From positions 1-64,000 of the forward strand of contig CAZSSM010000038.1 of NCBI GenBank assembly GCA_964609385.1: a DNA stretch of 64,000 bases, given 5' to 3'. The position numbers and the translations under genes are program-made. Each line of letters opens with the position of its first letter. Positions within the stretch are counted from its first letter, which is position 1. The notes under the pieces were generated by a model. It was given only the letters and a program-made list of their open reading frames with translations. It searched no databases and was not told the origin of the DNA. The stretch is from CAZSSM01 sp964609385 (lineage in GTDB: Bacteria > Planctomycetota > Planctomycetia > Isosphaerales > Isosphaeraceae). Positions 48,400 to 56,839 of this stretch are shown here, piece by piece.

Positions 48400-48685
48400 C
48401 GAGCGCAACGCGGCTCGCGTACCAACGAGCCTCCCGCTTCAGGACGTCGTTCGGCTCGGCATCGCGGTCGTCCAGGAGGGCGATGAAGAGATCCCGATCC
48501 CGATCGGACAACCGCGTCACAGCGGCCTCCTGGAGGACGCTGTGGGAGGCGCTCGCCATCGTTGACGTCGCGCAATCGCTGACCGATTGACCGAGGACCG
48601 CCGCAGCATCCTTAATGGTCGCCTTGATCGCCCGATCCACCCGGATGTTGATCCGGGCGTGATCCTGATCCGCGGTGGTCATCAC
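48392..48685 (-). CDS. DUF1778-family (TacA-like) antitoxin
   Basis: 97 residues. An N-terminal ribbon-helix-helix has RINIRVDRAIKATIKDAAAVLGQSVSDCA, and the C-terminal neutralising segment ends LLDDRDAEPNDVLKREARWY. Such antitoxins repress their own operon and block a GNAT toxin that acetylates aminoacyl-tRNA. The toxin frame that overlaps its stop is broken, so this is an orphan, still open and probably still able to repress. Confidence 0.88.
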   Translation of the reverse strand: MMTTADQDHARINIRVDRAIKATIKDAAAVLGQSVSDCATSTMASASHSVLQEAAVTRLSDRDRDLFIALLDDRDAEPNDVLKREARWYASRVALDG

Positions 48686-48794
48686 ATCCGCTCCGATGGC
48701 CGAGATCCCATACCATGTGAAAATCTGTCACATCTCGGCAAAGATGCTAGCTCCTCGCAATCGGAGGTTAATCTGAGTCATCCCCAGTTTTGGT

Positions 48795-49790
48795 TTGGAG
48801 GTAAACGACGGCGACCTCACAGTTTGGGTTTGCGAGACTGGGAGGTACCACACCACCCGTTTCGCCACCAAACTGGAGGTCGCCGGGCATCACCAGTCTA
48901 TCGTCTTCTGGGTTCTTCGGGTCACCCTGGGCGGCTTGCCGTTGAGCCAATCCAAGACCCTCGCCGAGTTGGTCGCCGCGACGGTCCATGGCTCCCGAGC
49001 CAATCTCGCCGAGATCGGTCGGAGCTTGGCCCGTTGCCAAGCGATGACGACCAAGGCGGCCATCAAGCGAGCCTGGCAGTTCACCACCAACGAACGCGTC
49101 GAAGTGACCCAGGCCATGGCTGGGGTGATCGCACAACTGACTGCCGGACGCACCAAGCCGTTGATCGTCAGCTTCGATGGGACTCAGATCCGATCGGTGC
49201 AACTGCTGGCCGTGGCCGACAGCCTCAAGGGTCGAGCTGTCCCCCTCCTCTGGTGCTGCGTCGGCCAGCATCCGTTTCGCACCAGTCAAAACGCCGCCGA
49301 GGAGGCCTTGCTGCTGCGGTTGCGGACCCTCGTGCCCGAAGGTGCCCGGGGCATCGTGCTGGCCGACCGCGGATTCGGCCGAGCCGCCTGGGCCCAGCAA
49401 TGCCAGCTCTTGGGTTTCGATTACCTGGTCCGGATCTGTCCCAATGTCACCGTGCGTTGCGATCGCTACAGCGGCCAACGGCAGGACTATCCCACGCGTC
49501 TAGGCATCGCCCATTTGCTTCGCAGGGTGCGGGATCGCGCCGAAGGCCTGATCGAGCAAAACGTGGTCATCCACTGGCCTCGGGGCCTGCCCAAGCGTCG
49601 CAACGAGCCCTGGTTCCTGATGACCAACTTGGGAGAAGGTCGAGCCCAGCAACTGTGCCACCTGTATGGGAAACGGATGTCCATCGAGGGACTCTTCGGC
49701 GACGCCAAGAACCACCGCAACGGCTGGAGCCTGAGGCACACCAAGATGACCGATCCCCAGCGATTCGAGCGGTTCTTGCTGATTCTGTGA
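48795..49790 (+). CDS. IS4-family transposase, C-terminally truncated
   Basis: 331 residues. DDE elements are visible: Asp in IVSFDGTQIRS, Asp in IVLADRGFGRAAW, and the IS4 signature Y-x2-R-x3-E-x6-K in YGKRMSIEGLFGDAK. The frame stops after ERFLLIL, just before the left end of an IS5 element, where relatives normally continue for another hydrophobic helix, so the end was lost at the junction. The start at 48795 is a TTG; an internal start near LPLSQSKTL is also possible. No matching terminal repeats for this copy were seen. Confidence 0.8.
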   Translation: MEVNDGDLTVWVCETGRYHTTRFATKLEVAGHHQSIVFWVLRVTLGGLPLSQSKTLAELVAATVHGSRANLAEIGRSLARCQAMTTKAAIKRAWQFTTNERVEVTQAMAGVIAQLTAGRTKPLIVSFDGTQIRSVQLLAVADSLKGRAVPLLWCCVGQHPFRTSQNAAEEALLLRLRTLVPEGARGIVLADRGFGRAAWAQQCQLLGFDYLVRICPNVTVRCDRYSGQRQDYPTRLGIAHLLRRVRDRAEGLIEQNVVIHWPRGLPKRRNEPWFLMTNLGEGRAQQLCHLYGKRMSIEGLFGDAKNHRNGWSLRHTKMTDPQRFERFLLIL

Positions 49791-49793
49791 GTC

Positions 49794-50705
49794 TGTCCCG
49801 GAAGGGTTCTCAAAGCAACTTGCCGGTATACGTCAGGCCGCTTTCCGATAGTTGAATTGCGGATCCCTCCCCGACGGAGCGAGTCGGTTCAGCATTAGTC
49901 GGATCATCGCCAACTTCACAAAACCCTTCAATGACAACACGGTCTTCTCGCGATCCTTGTCCAGGCGTCGGCACCTGTTCAGCGAGGCAAACGTCCTCTC
50001 CACGGTCCATCGGATCGGCCGCTTCACGAAGCCGCGACTCCCCTTCGGACGACGGATGATCTCCAGGGCCAACCTCGTGTTAGCCTTGAGCCAGTCGAAG
50101 AGGGAATGGTTCAGGTACTTCGAATCGGCATAAAGGATCCGGACCTTGCTGATCGGCTTGCCCCGGAGCCGCCCGGCCAATCCGGGCGCGGCCCGGCCGT
50201 CGTCGATCGACGCGGTGGTGACCATCACGCAGAGCAGCAACTCCATGCTGTCCACGATGATATGGCGTTTCCGGCCGTCCACCTTCTTCGCTTCGTCCCG
50301 GCCCCGACACGCGCCTCCGGAAGTCACATCAACCGACTGACTGTCGATGCTGATGGTGGTCCGGGGCTGATTAGGCTTTTCGGCCGAACGCGTCTTACGG
50401 GCCAGCCTGTCATGGATCGCCTCCAGGGTCCCGTCGCGAGGCCAGCGGTCGAAGTAGCGCCAGACGGTGATCCTGGGAGGGAAATCGGCCGGGTGTCAGC
50501 GCCACTGGCACCCGGAGCTGAGGATGTAGAAGATCGCGTCGACGCCGGCTCGCATGTCGGTGGTTCGATGACGTCCACCGGGCATCGCGGGAGGGATCAG
50601 CGGCTCGATGATGGCCCATTGAGCGTCGGTGAGGTCATCGGGGTCGAATGGTGTTCTCATGCTGTTACTACGCCCATCACCGCCCAAATGTTCCCTTTTG
50701 GGACA
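49794..50705 (-). mobile_element. IS5-family insertion sequence
   Basis: A 912-bp element bounded by imperfect inverted repeats: TGTCCCGGAAGGG at 49794 and its counterpart TGTCCCAAAAGGG on the minus strand ending at 50705. It carries one transposase frame with a nonsense codon. No clear target duplication was found. It joins the broken 3' end of the IS4 transposase. Confidence 0.7.
49833..50660 (-). pseudogene. IS5-family transposase with in-frame TGA
   Basis: One frame runs from the ATG at 50660 to the stop at 49833 (about 275 codons). It begins DLTDAQWAIIEPLIPP and has Asp in TISIDSQSV, Asp in ILYADSKYLN and Glu in RWTVERTFASLNR, as in IS5. A TGA at 50496-50498 interrupts it right after ILSSGCQWR, where relatives continue into the DFPPxxTVWRYFxRW motif that is intact after the stop. 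A single substitution explains the break. It could still be mobilised in trans. Confidence 0.82.
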
Positions 50706-50810
50706 TACGATCAGTGCCCAAGACATCGCGAACTCCATAGTATTTTCCACGCCATGAAGACAATGCGTGACCTGTTGCACAGGCCGCCAAACACCAACAC
50801 CACCAACAAA

Positions 50811-51206
50811 TCAAGGCCCAATATATATATAAGAATCATAATGCCATAGGACAGTTTCCAGAATATCATCATCGATTGCAGATGCCCTAACTCTGCACCA
50901 TGTGGGTTGATCAAAAGAAGGAGCTGTGAAGTTAACATCGAAATGCGACCCCGACCAACCATCCCAATTTGCATAATCCTGATTTACTATAGTCCCGTCC
51001 GAAAGGGTAACGTCTACAGACACTTTATTGGGCCACCTCCCCAACAAACCATATGTAACCTTCCCATCAACTACGTACGAACCACCATTTACCACGTACG
51101 ATTCTGGTTGCGGTCTATGAATTACAATTCTTGTCTCAGCAATCGCCATGTCACTCAGACACAGGAGAGAGTGAAGCAGAAGTATACACACTATTGAACG
51201 AAACAT
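50811..51206 (-). CDS. Small exported protein
   Basis: 131 residues from the ATG at 51206, which has AAGGAG upstream. A signal peptide (IVCILLLHSLLCLSDMAIA) precedes a small beta-rich domain with repeated Tyr-Val strands (SYVVNGGSYVVDGKVTYG) and an aromatic C-terminus (WHYDSYIYIGP). Composition is AT-rich. It is last in a minus-strand run after the pseudopilin and lipoprotein genes. No known family. Confidence 0.6.
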   Translation of the reverse strand: MFRSIVCILLLHSLLCLSDMAIAETRIVIHRPQPESYVVNGGSYVVDGKVTYGLLGRWPNKVSVDVTLSDGTIVNQDYANWDGWSGSHFDVNFTAPSFDQPTWCRVRASAIDDDILETVLWHYDSYIYIGP

Positions 51207-51314
51207 CAAAGAGTCTCCTTGCGGGTAAAATTGAAGCAAGCTTGACGTGGGACACCTCACACGTCGACCTAAGAGCAAACTGAAAACCGACGCACACTAG
51301 ATGACTTTGATTAT

Positions 51315-52232
51315 CTAATCAAAGTTGCCTGGAAGAAAATCGCCGCCATTTCTGCTCCCCACAGCCCTCCACACACTGAGTTGCATCGTATCGGTAAGAT
51401 ATGACACATGACCATCAGCAAAAAGACTATTGGCACCTCCTGAGTGAAAACTACCAGCCGACCAGGCTCCCTCACGAACTAGTGTTCTGTTCGTGCAACT
51501 CCGACCATTGATCCCCACAACGTGATTGTAGAACGTTGCCCCGGGGCCTCCTCGAAGCCAATTATACCCTTTCCCAACATTGCCAAAAATGGCATCTGGC
51601 CCAACACAAGCATGATAAAACAAATCATAATTGTTTGGCCCTAGATATGCGTTGTCAGTTTTGAAAACCGCGGCAGGGGGCCGCGATTCCTCTGAGAATA
51701 CCGATGTTGCAACCCATTCTGATAAAGCTATCGTGTGACTCGTCCCATCTCTGAATCCTGCAAGGGTTACTGGTGGCTCTCCTACCAAGACAAACGACCC
51801 ATCGTATCCGTACTTTTCGACTCCTCTACCAATATTTCCTGGGTAATCACTGCGATGCGATACTCCCACAAAATTACTTGGACACAAAAACACATTGATG
51901 CTCGTTCTAGCAACAGTAGTATTTTCGTTAAAAACTAGAATATCAGGCGACGTTTTAAAATTTATCGCGTCGTACAAATTTCCTTGTTCGATGAATGGAA
52001 GAATCAAACTATGAACTGAAAATGGACCTTTTCCCGGTTGAGGATACGTATTTCCGACGGAAGTGTACGAGCTCAAGGCCAAACCCAGTTGTCGAAGATT
52101 ATTCGCACAAACCATCCTCCGAGACGCCTCTCGAGCGTTATTGACTGCTGGGAGAAAGATCCCGATCAGCAAAGCGATGACAAAAATCACGCATAAGCAT
52201 TCAACAAGAGTGAACCCGGATTTGTTAAACAT
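51315..52232 (-). CDS. DUF1559 type II secretion pseudopilin-like protein
   Basis: 305 residues. The N-terminus is a prepilin signal, KSGFTLVE with a hydrophobic helix CLCVIFVIALLIGIFLPAV, cleaved before Phe. Then NNAREASRRMVCANNLRQLGLAL and FADGHVSYLTDTM are hallmarks of the planctomycete DUF1559 (SBP_bac_10) family, which is highly expanded in this phylum. These proteins are thought to be surface or pseudopilus components. The GC content is well below that of the neighbouring regions. The lipoprotein gene 24 bp upstream is probably in the same operon. Confidence 0.93.
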   Translation of the reverse strand: MFNKSGFTLVECLCVIFVIALLIGIFLPAVNNAREASRRMVCANNLRQLGLALSSYTSVGNTYPQPGKGPFSVHSLILPFIEQGNLYDAINFKTSPDILVFNENTTVARTSINVFLCPSNFVGVSHRSDYPGNIGRGVEKYGYDGSFVLVGEPPVTLAGFRDGTSHTIALSEWVATSVFSEESRPPAAVFKTDNAYLGPNNYDLFYHACVGPDAIFGNVGKGYNWLRGGPGATFYNHVVGINGRSCTNRTLVREGAWSAGSFHSGGANSLFADGHVSYLTDTMQLSVWRAVGSRNGGDFLPGNFD

Positions 52233-52256
52233 GCGATCGCCCTCTTATTAAACACG

Positions 52257-52754
52257 TTAATTTGATCGATCAGAAGAACTGATTACCTCGATAGAGAGTT
52301 CCGACGAGCCGACGTCGACCTCGACCTCCGTTAATTGTCGGTCATCGATAATATCGCGGCACTCCACAATTAACCGATACTGTCCTGGCAAGGAAGGCAT
52401 CCTAATTTCCCCAGAACAAACATAAATATTGTCTCCAATTTTTCTTTGATTTGGAATTTGTGATGACCATATTTTATTGTCTTTGGTAACTTCCAATATC
52501 ATAGCAGATGGTAGTCCTTTTCCTTCGATAACCGAAAGTCTTAATTTATAAGCGAACAATTCTTCAGTTTTAAACTTCTGATGCTGTTTAATATTAAGAA
52601 ATTCAATTTTTGATCTGTAAACATGATCATCAACAGTCCCGTACTTAACTCCTGCGTATTTCTGAGACGGCTTCTGGGAATCACACCCTGCAACAAACAC
52701 CAAGAACAAGCAAGTTGTTTTTACCAAAGAACCGACCATTACGATCCTCCTCAC
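52257..52754 (-). CDS. Putative lipoprotein
   Basis: 165 residues from the ATG at 52754 (or the ATG at 52739). A lipoprotein signal ends in LFLVFVAGC, giving an acylated Cys near residue 24, followed by a Ser/Gln/Lys-rich linker. The remainder is beta-rich with PGQYRLIVECRD, as in small immunoglobulin-like exported domains that often accompany DUF1559 genes. It is strongly AT-rich for this genome. It heads the three-gene minus-strand run. Confidence 0.7.
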   Translation of the reverse strand: MRRIVMVGSLVKTTCLFLVFVAGCDSQKPSQKYAGVKYGTVDDHVYRSKIEFLNIKQHQKFKTEELFAYKLRLSVIEGKGLPSAMILEVTKDNKIWSSQIPNQRKIGDNIYVCSGEIRMPSLPGQYRLIVECRDIIDDRQLTEVEVDVGSSELSIEVISSSDRSN

Positions 52755-53105
52755 AATGCGAAGTTTCCGAACGGTTGTCGATGAGTTGCCTTTCGGTTCG
52801 TCTTCTCATGAATCAACCGGAGAGTAGTGAACCGCGTTGTCTACTGGTCTCGAATGCCAAGGCATCTTGCGCAATTGCCCCACTGCTTGAAAATTCTATC
52901 AAAGTGGAAATGTTTTACATGCCTGTCGCGTTGCCGCGAAGATTCATGCTGGCTCGCTTACCTAGTGGCTTCTCACGGCAACAGCCTTGGTCAAGTCTGC
53001 TAGGTGGCGGGGCGGTTTCTGTCGAAGCTGTACAGTTTCGGCTGATTGTAGACCTGAAGGGATCGATCACTGAAAACCCATCAAGAGTTCTTTGAATTCA
53101 TTGAC
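52755..53105. other. AT-rich region without a supported gene
   Basis: 351 bp. An open plus-strand frame of 95 codons from 52809 has no domain and no good ribosome site. The left end should hold the promoter of the lipoprotein operon. Confidence 0.3.
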
Positions 53106-53458
53106 TTAGATGTCTATCTCGGGCAACTTCTCGAGGAACACCTCTACAAGACTGGTTCTATCGTCCCAAAACTCTGCACGCTTCTCAAGAATTACCATTT
53201 TCGTTGTCAAAAAAACCAAAGGTTTTCCGCCGCTTTCTGCTGACTTAGTCCGTTTGCGAGGAAAATCCTCGGATTCCCCTCGAGAATTACCTTGCGAAGA
53301 GCTTCATCTACACTATATGCATCCATGCCTTCAATCACGATCGTTGAAGTCGCTGCTCTTCGAACCATTACTACCGGACTGATCTTACGCCCAACTGAGT
53401 TCCTGTTCGAGATGGCTCGGGAGATGTAGGGAACTTCAGAAGCTTCGACGAACAACAC
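53106..53458 (-). pseudogene. Frameshifted ORF of unknown function
   Basis: Two pieces on the minus strand join well across a T7 run near 53210. The first, with VVMVRRAATSTIVIEGMDAY and DEALRKVILEGNPRIFLAN, ends in a stop right after the run. One extra base there would continue into MVILEKRAEFWDD and VEVFLEKLPEIDI before a TAA at 53106-53108. The joined protein would be about 117 residues. No family is recognised. Confidence 0.35.
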
Positions 53459-53648
53459 CTGAGCTGCTAATTAATGGAGAAGTCACGCCGTTCTCCCATC
53501 CTTGCATGCTTGGCTGAGGGACCATGGCAAACTGGATCAAACAATGATTGTTGCGATCACTCAAGTGTAGGGTAGTATTGAAGGATTTCTCAATTCTGAT
53601 TAAATTTTATAAATAATTTTGACTGAACATAACCAGACATTACGGTTT

Positions 53649-53768
53649 TCACTTTCTATCCTCCATCCGCCTGCCAGTCTCATCAGCACTTATTAGATAG
53701 TTCGTCATCGTTCGCTGATAGTGAAATTGCTGATGCCAAGCCTCCAGCGGATCGGCCTGCCGTTCCAG
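53649..53768 (-). pseudogene. Gene-end fragment
   Basis: An open stretch of 39 codons on the minus strand has protein-like composition (LEAWHQQFHYQRTMTNYLI then a stop) but no start codon context and a TGA just upstream. It looks like the 3' end of a lost gene. No family is recognised. Confidence 0.25.
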
Positions 53769-53838
53769 TCAAGGGAACCGCCAAGCCGACCTAAGAATAA
53801 GCAGTGATGACAGCAAAAAACTTACCGAATGCAAGAAT

Positions 53839-55260
53839 TTATTGGTCACTGGCAGTTGAAGGCTTGTCGCTGGATCCGTCCGTTGACGACGACTCGTCGG
53901 GTTCGGTGGCGGGATCGATCGTCTCGGGCTCGGCCCCGCCCGTCGGGTCAGCCACCTCGGCGCCTTCGGGATTGGCCTCGGACTCGCCCTCCGGGGTTGG
54001 GGAATCAGCCGTCGCGTCGGCTTCGGCAGCCTCGCGAGCGGCTTCTTCGGCGGCCTGTTCGCGTTCGAGTTCTTCGACGGTCTCGTCGAGCAGGAGGATG
54101 ACGATCTCCTCCAGGAATTCCTCGGGGACGCCGCCGGTGAAGCTGATCTGAACGCGGCCGATCCGGTCGATCATGATGGTCGTTGGATAGGCCTCGAAGC
54201 CGGGGACCTGCTCATAGATGTCGGGGGTGATCATCGCCACGGGATAAGAGACCCGGTAGGCCGAGAGGAAGTTGCGGACCCCTTGGAGGACCTCCGGGTC
54301 GTCGGGTTCGCCTTCCTCTTGGGTGAGCCCGACGACGACGAAGCCACGATCCTGGTACTTGTCGTAGAGCTGAACGAGTTCGGGGACGAGCTTCTGACAG
54401 GGCTCGCACCAGGTCCCCCAGATGTCGACCAGGACGACCTTCCCGCGCAGGTCTTGGAGGGCCACGCGTTGCCCGTCGAGCCCGACCAGGTCGAAGTCGA
54501 AGGGGTAGGAGATCTGGTTGTCTATCATCGCGGGGATCTGCTCCTTGATCACCTCGCGCTGCAACTTCTGGTTGTCCCGCTGGAACCGGACTTCCGCGCT
54601 AAAGCCGGTGGTCTCTCGGAACAACCGATAGCGCGGGAGGTCGCGCAGATCGGCGAACTCGGGGAGTTCTTCGAGGGCTTCCAGGTCGAGACTGGCGAAG
54701 GTGTTGGCCTGGATCAGGAGGTCGAGGGCCTCCTCCAGCTCGGCCTGCGCCGCCTGGGCCCGAGCGGCATCGAAGTGGATCTGGGCCAGCAAGGGGGTGA
54801 TGCTGGGGTCGGATCGGTCGGTCAGGAGGGCCGACATCGGCTTCATCCGCGTGACGATCTGCTGAAACTGCTCCAGGACCGCCGGGTCGTTCCAGCCATC
54901 GCGCTCGGCCCGAGCACGGACCATGCCGCGGGCCGCCTCGCCGTACTCGCGAAGGATCGAGGGGTGATTGGAATGCTCCTGGAACATCGGCTCCAGTTCG
55001 GCGACGGCCTGCTCGTAGGCCTCATCGCGGATCAAGGCGCGGATCGGCTCCAGCTCCGTGCGGAAGTCGCGCTCCAGATCGACCTCGCGGAGCGCCTCAC
55101 GAAGCTCCTCGCCGGGCGCGAAGGGGTCGACGACGTTCGATCCGAGCTGATCCTCGTTCGATCCGCAACCGGAGATCAAGACCGTGGCGATCAGTCCCCA
55201 AAACAACGGGTTCGGTAGAGCCCAAGCATCACCAACCCAACAACGCAGACGCCCCATCAT
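53839..55260 (-). CDS. TlpA-like thioredoxin-fold lipoprotein
   Basis: 473 residues from the ATG at 55260, behind a G-rich tract. A lipoprotein signal (GLIATVLISGC, Cys32) anchors it outside the cytoplasm. A long helical region (about 55-240) precedes a thioredoxin domain of the TlpA/ResA type with LRGKVVLVDIWGTWCEPC, active-site Cys285 and Cys288 (CEPC), and a cis-Pro near YPTTIMID. The last 70 residues are an acidic, Glu/Ala/Pro-rich tail. It probably reduces exported disulfides, for instance in cytochrome maturation. Normal GC bias returns in this gene. Confidence 0.88.
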   Translation of the reverse strand: MMGRLRCWVGDAWALPNPLFWGLIATVLISGCGSNEDQLGSNVVDPFAPGEELREALREVDLERDFRTELEPIRALIRDEAYEQAVAELEPMFQEHSNHPSILREYGEAARGMVRARAERDGWNDPAVLEQFQQIVTRMKPMSALLTDRSDPSITPLLAQIHFDAARAQAAQAELEEALDLLIQANTFASLDLEALEELPEFADLRDLPRYRLFRETTGFSAEVRFQRDNQKLQREVIKEQIPAMIDNQISYPFDFDLVGLDGQRVALQDLRGKVVLVDIWGTWCEPCQKLVPELVQLYDKYQDRGFVVVGLTQEEGEPDDPEVLQGVRNFLSAYRVSYPVAMITPDIYEQVPGFEAYPTTIMIDRIGRVQISFTGGVPEEFLEEIVILLLDETVEELEREQAAEEAAREAAEADATADSPTPEGESEANPEGAEVADPTGGAEPETIDPATEPDESSSTDGSSDKPSTASDQ

Positions 55261-55737
55261 CGCACCCCCCCCCTCGACCAAGACGAATCCCCAAAGGATC
55301 GAACCCATCGCGACCCGTTGCGCGCGGTCCGGCGGACCTCGACACTCGTCGACGACACGCCCCTGATACGCGACGGCCCCAGGTTAGGGTTCTCTGAAGC
55401 TTCTCGACGATCTGGCGCCGGCACGTCCGGTCGGCCCAATGACTCTCCGAGTTCGCGAAGCGGTAAATCCGGCTTTCTCCCGACCGAGAGGAAGCCTTCC
55501 GCCTCTATCACGAGCTGATGGCTCGTCCACCGGAGAAGCATGCGCCGGCATGGTGCCCTCTCGCTTCTCTGCTCTGAATCCTTTCTGGATGATCTACTTT
55601 AGTGGGCTTTCGTAATACTTGCATGCACGATCCAGCTCGATAGCCATCCGTACAGCGACATGAAAATTTCTTTGCAAGGCAGGTTGCAGTTCGGCTTGTA
55701 TTGGGTGCAATTTCGACTGGTCAGAATCCGGAAGCCG
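55261..55737. other. Intergenic region
   Basis: 477 bp between the TlpA-like gene and a small hypothetical gene, both on the minus strand. Open frames occur but none has domain content or a ribosome site. Composition shifts from GC-rich (left) to AT-rich (about 55560-55730). Confidence 0.35.
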
Positions 55738-56070
55738 TCAGGCTTCGTCCCGACGTCGTCGCCGGGCCGTTGAGTTTTGGCCGGCAGGCAGGGGTGGCGG
55801 CACCGTCGGACGTGGGGCTGGATTCACCAGGACCTCGCGGATCGCTTCGGCTTTGGCCAAGACCGCATCGAAGTCCTCGATCGGGATTCCGTCGGACAGG
55901 CCCGCCGACCGAAAGATCTGACCGATCCGGTCGGTGCCGTGATAGCGGATCGTCTCCTCAATCGTCTTTTCGTAAGACTTCTTGCGGCGAGTTTCGGGGT
56001 CGAAGGTGTCTTTGACCAATGCCACAGCACCAGCTGTCTTCGTGATCAGATTGATCGTCGTGAAAATCAT
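55738..56070 (-). CDS. Hypothetical protein downstream of the XRE gene
   Basis: 110 residues. A short hydrophobic start (INLITKTAGAVALVKD) leads into a charged helical part with KSYEKTIEETIRYHG and a Pro/Arg-rich tail. No family is recognised. Its start is five bases after the XRE frame's stop, so the two are in one operon, and it may be a cargo or accessory gene of that module. Confidence 0.45.
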   Translation of the reverse strand: MIFTTINLITKTAGAVALVKDTFDPETRRKKSYEKTIEETIRYHGTDRIGQIFRSAGLSDGIPIEDFDAVLAKAEAIREVLVNPAPRPTVPPPLPAGQNSTARRRRRDEA

Positions 56071-56075
56071 GGGAG

Positions 56076-56478
56076 TTACTCCAGTTTCCCATCAACAGGG
56101 CGGAGATCTTCGGGCCGCAATGCCCGAGGTCTCTCTTGGCGGTCAAATGGATCGCTCACTCCGGCGAGGATCTCTAAAACTCGGTCAGGACCGATCTTCT
56201 TGACGAGGTTCATGACCATTTCAAGTTTCGGATCGAGGCTTCCAAGACGAGCGACATCGCCTGTCTCGTCACAAATCCAATCAAGCGAAACACCAAAGAA
56301 TTGACAAACCGTTATGACTTCACTTAGTGGCGGATCTCTATCCTTGAAGTTCAGGTAAAAGGTTGCACGTTTCGTGGGCAAACCCGCCTGGCTTAACGCT
56401 TCGTGAGCGACCGGATTCGAGAGATTCCTCTCTTTTAAGTCGCATCTTGAGTTTTTGTCGAAAGGCTTCGAGGTTCAT
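56076..56478 (-). pseudogene. XRE-family regulator/antitoxin with a frameshift
   Basis: Starting at the ATG at 56478 the frame gives MNLEAFRQKLKMRL. At an A4 run (56433-56436, minus strand) the sequence must drop one base to continue into KERNLSNPVAHEALSQAG, then KRATFYLNFKDRDPPLSE and FFGVSLDWICDETGD, which together make a clear XRE helix-turn-helix. Downstream residues are intact to the stop at 56076. As written, an extra A breaks the gene. Sequencing error or programmed slippage cannot be excluded. A RelE/ParE-like remnant lies directly upstream. Confidence 0.55.
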
Positions 56479-56570
56479 GGACAGAAACTAACAATCTACT
56501 GGAACAGGGAAAGAAAACCGAGAAGAACCGGCCTTAGCTTCCAGAAATACGCCTCAATATTTCCAGAAAA

Positions 56571-56723
56571 TCAGATGATATCCGAAGTGCTTTGTCGACA
56601 ACCTTCCGTCTGAATCGGACCGTGTGCGCTATGGCGAATCCGAAGCACCCAAATGGTCTCTCCCTCGATGGCGAACAGAATCCTGTATACCCCGTGCCTC
56701 CGGCTATTCAGCTTGAGCGCAAA
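56571..56723 (-). pseudogene. RelE/ParE-superfamily toxin remnant
   Basis: About 50 codons are open, with FALKLNSRRHGVYRILF, AIEGETIWVLRIRH and a stop at 56571. This matches the C-terminal strands of RelE/ParE toxins (arginines, then Tyr-Arg-Ile-Leu-Phe, then Ile-Arg-His). The frame has no start and a TGA upstream at 56724-56726, so the N-terminal half is lost. Toxin before XRE antitoxin is the HigBA order. Confidence 0.45.
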
Positions 56724-56839
56724 TCATTTCATGCCAATCGTTTATGCTTAGGCCCCTCGCCGCATTCGCCCCTCCGCGCTCGAGAAGACGCGAAGGGGGA
56801 GAATCGGGACGCCTCCGACCGGATCCTAGCTCCGTCGGT

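Noticed and set aside
48392..48685. Intact TacAT toxin-antitoxin system
   Set aside because: The toxin frame has a stop codon and lacks the acetyl-CoA-binding centre.
50496..50498. Selenocysteine at the in-frame TGA of the IS5 transposase
   Set aside because: No relative has a functional Cys or Sec at that place and no SECIS-like hairpin was seen; a nonsense mutation is simpler.
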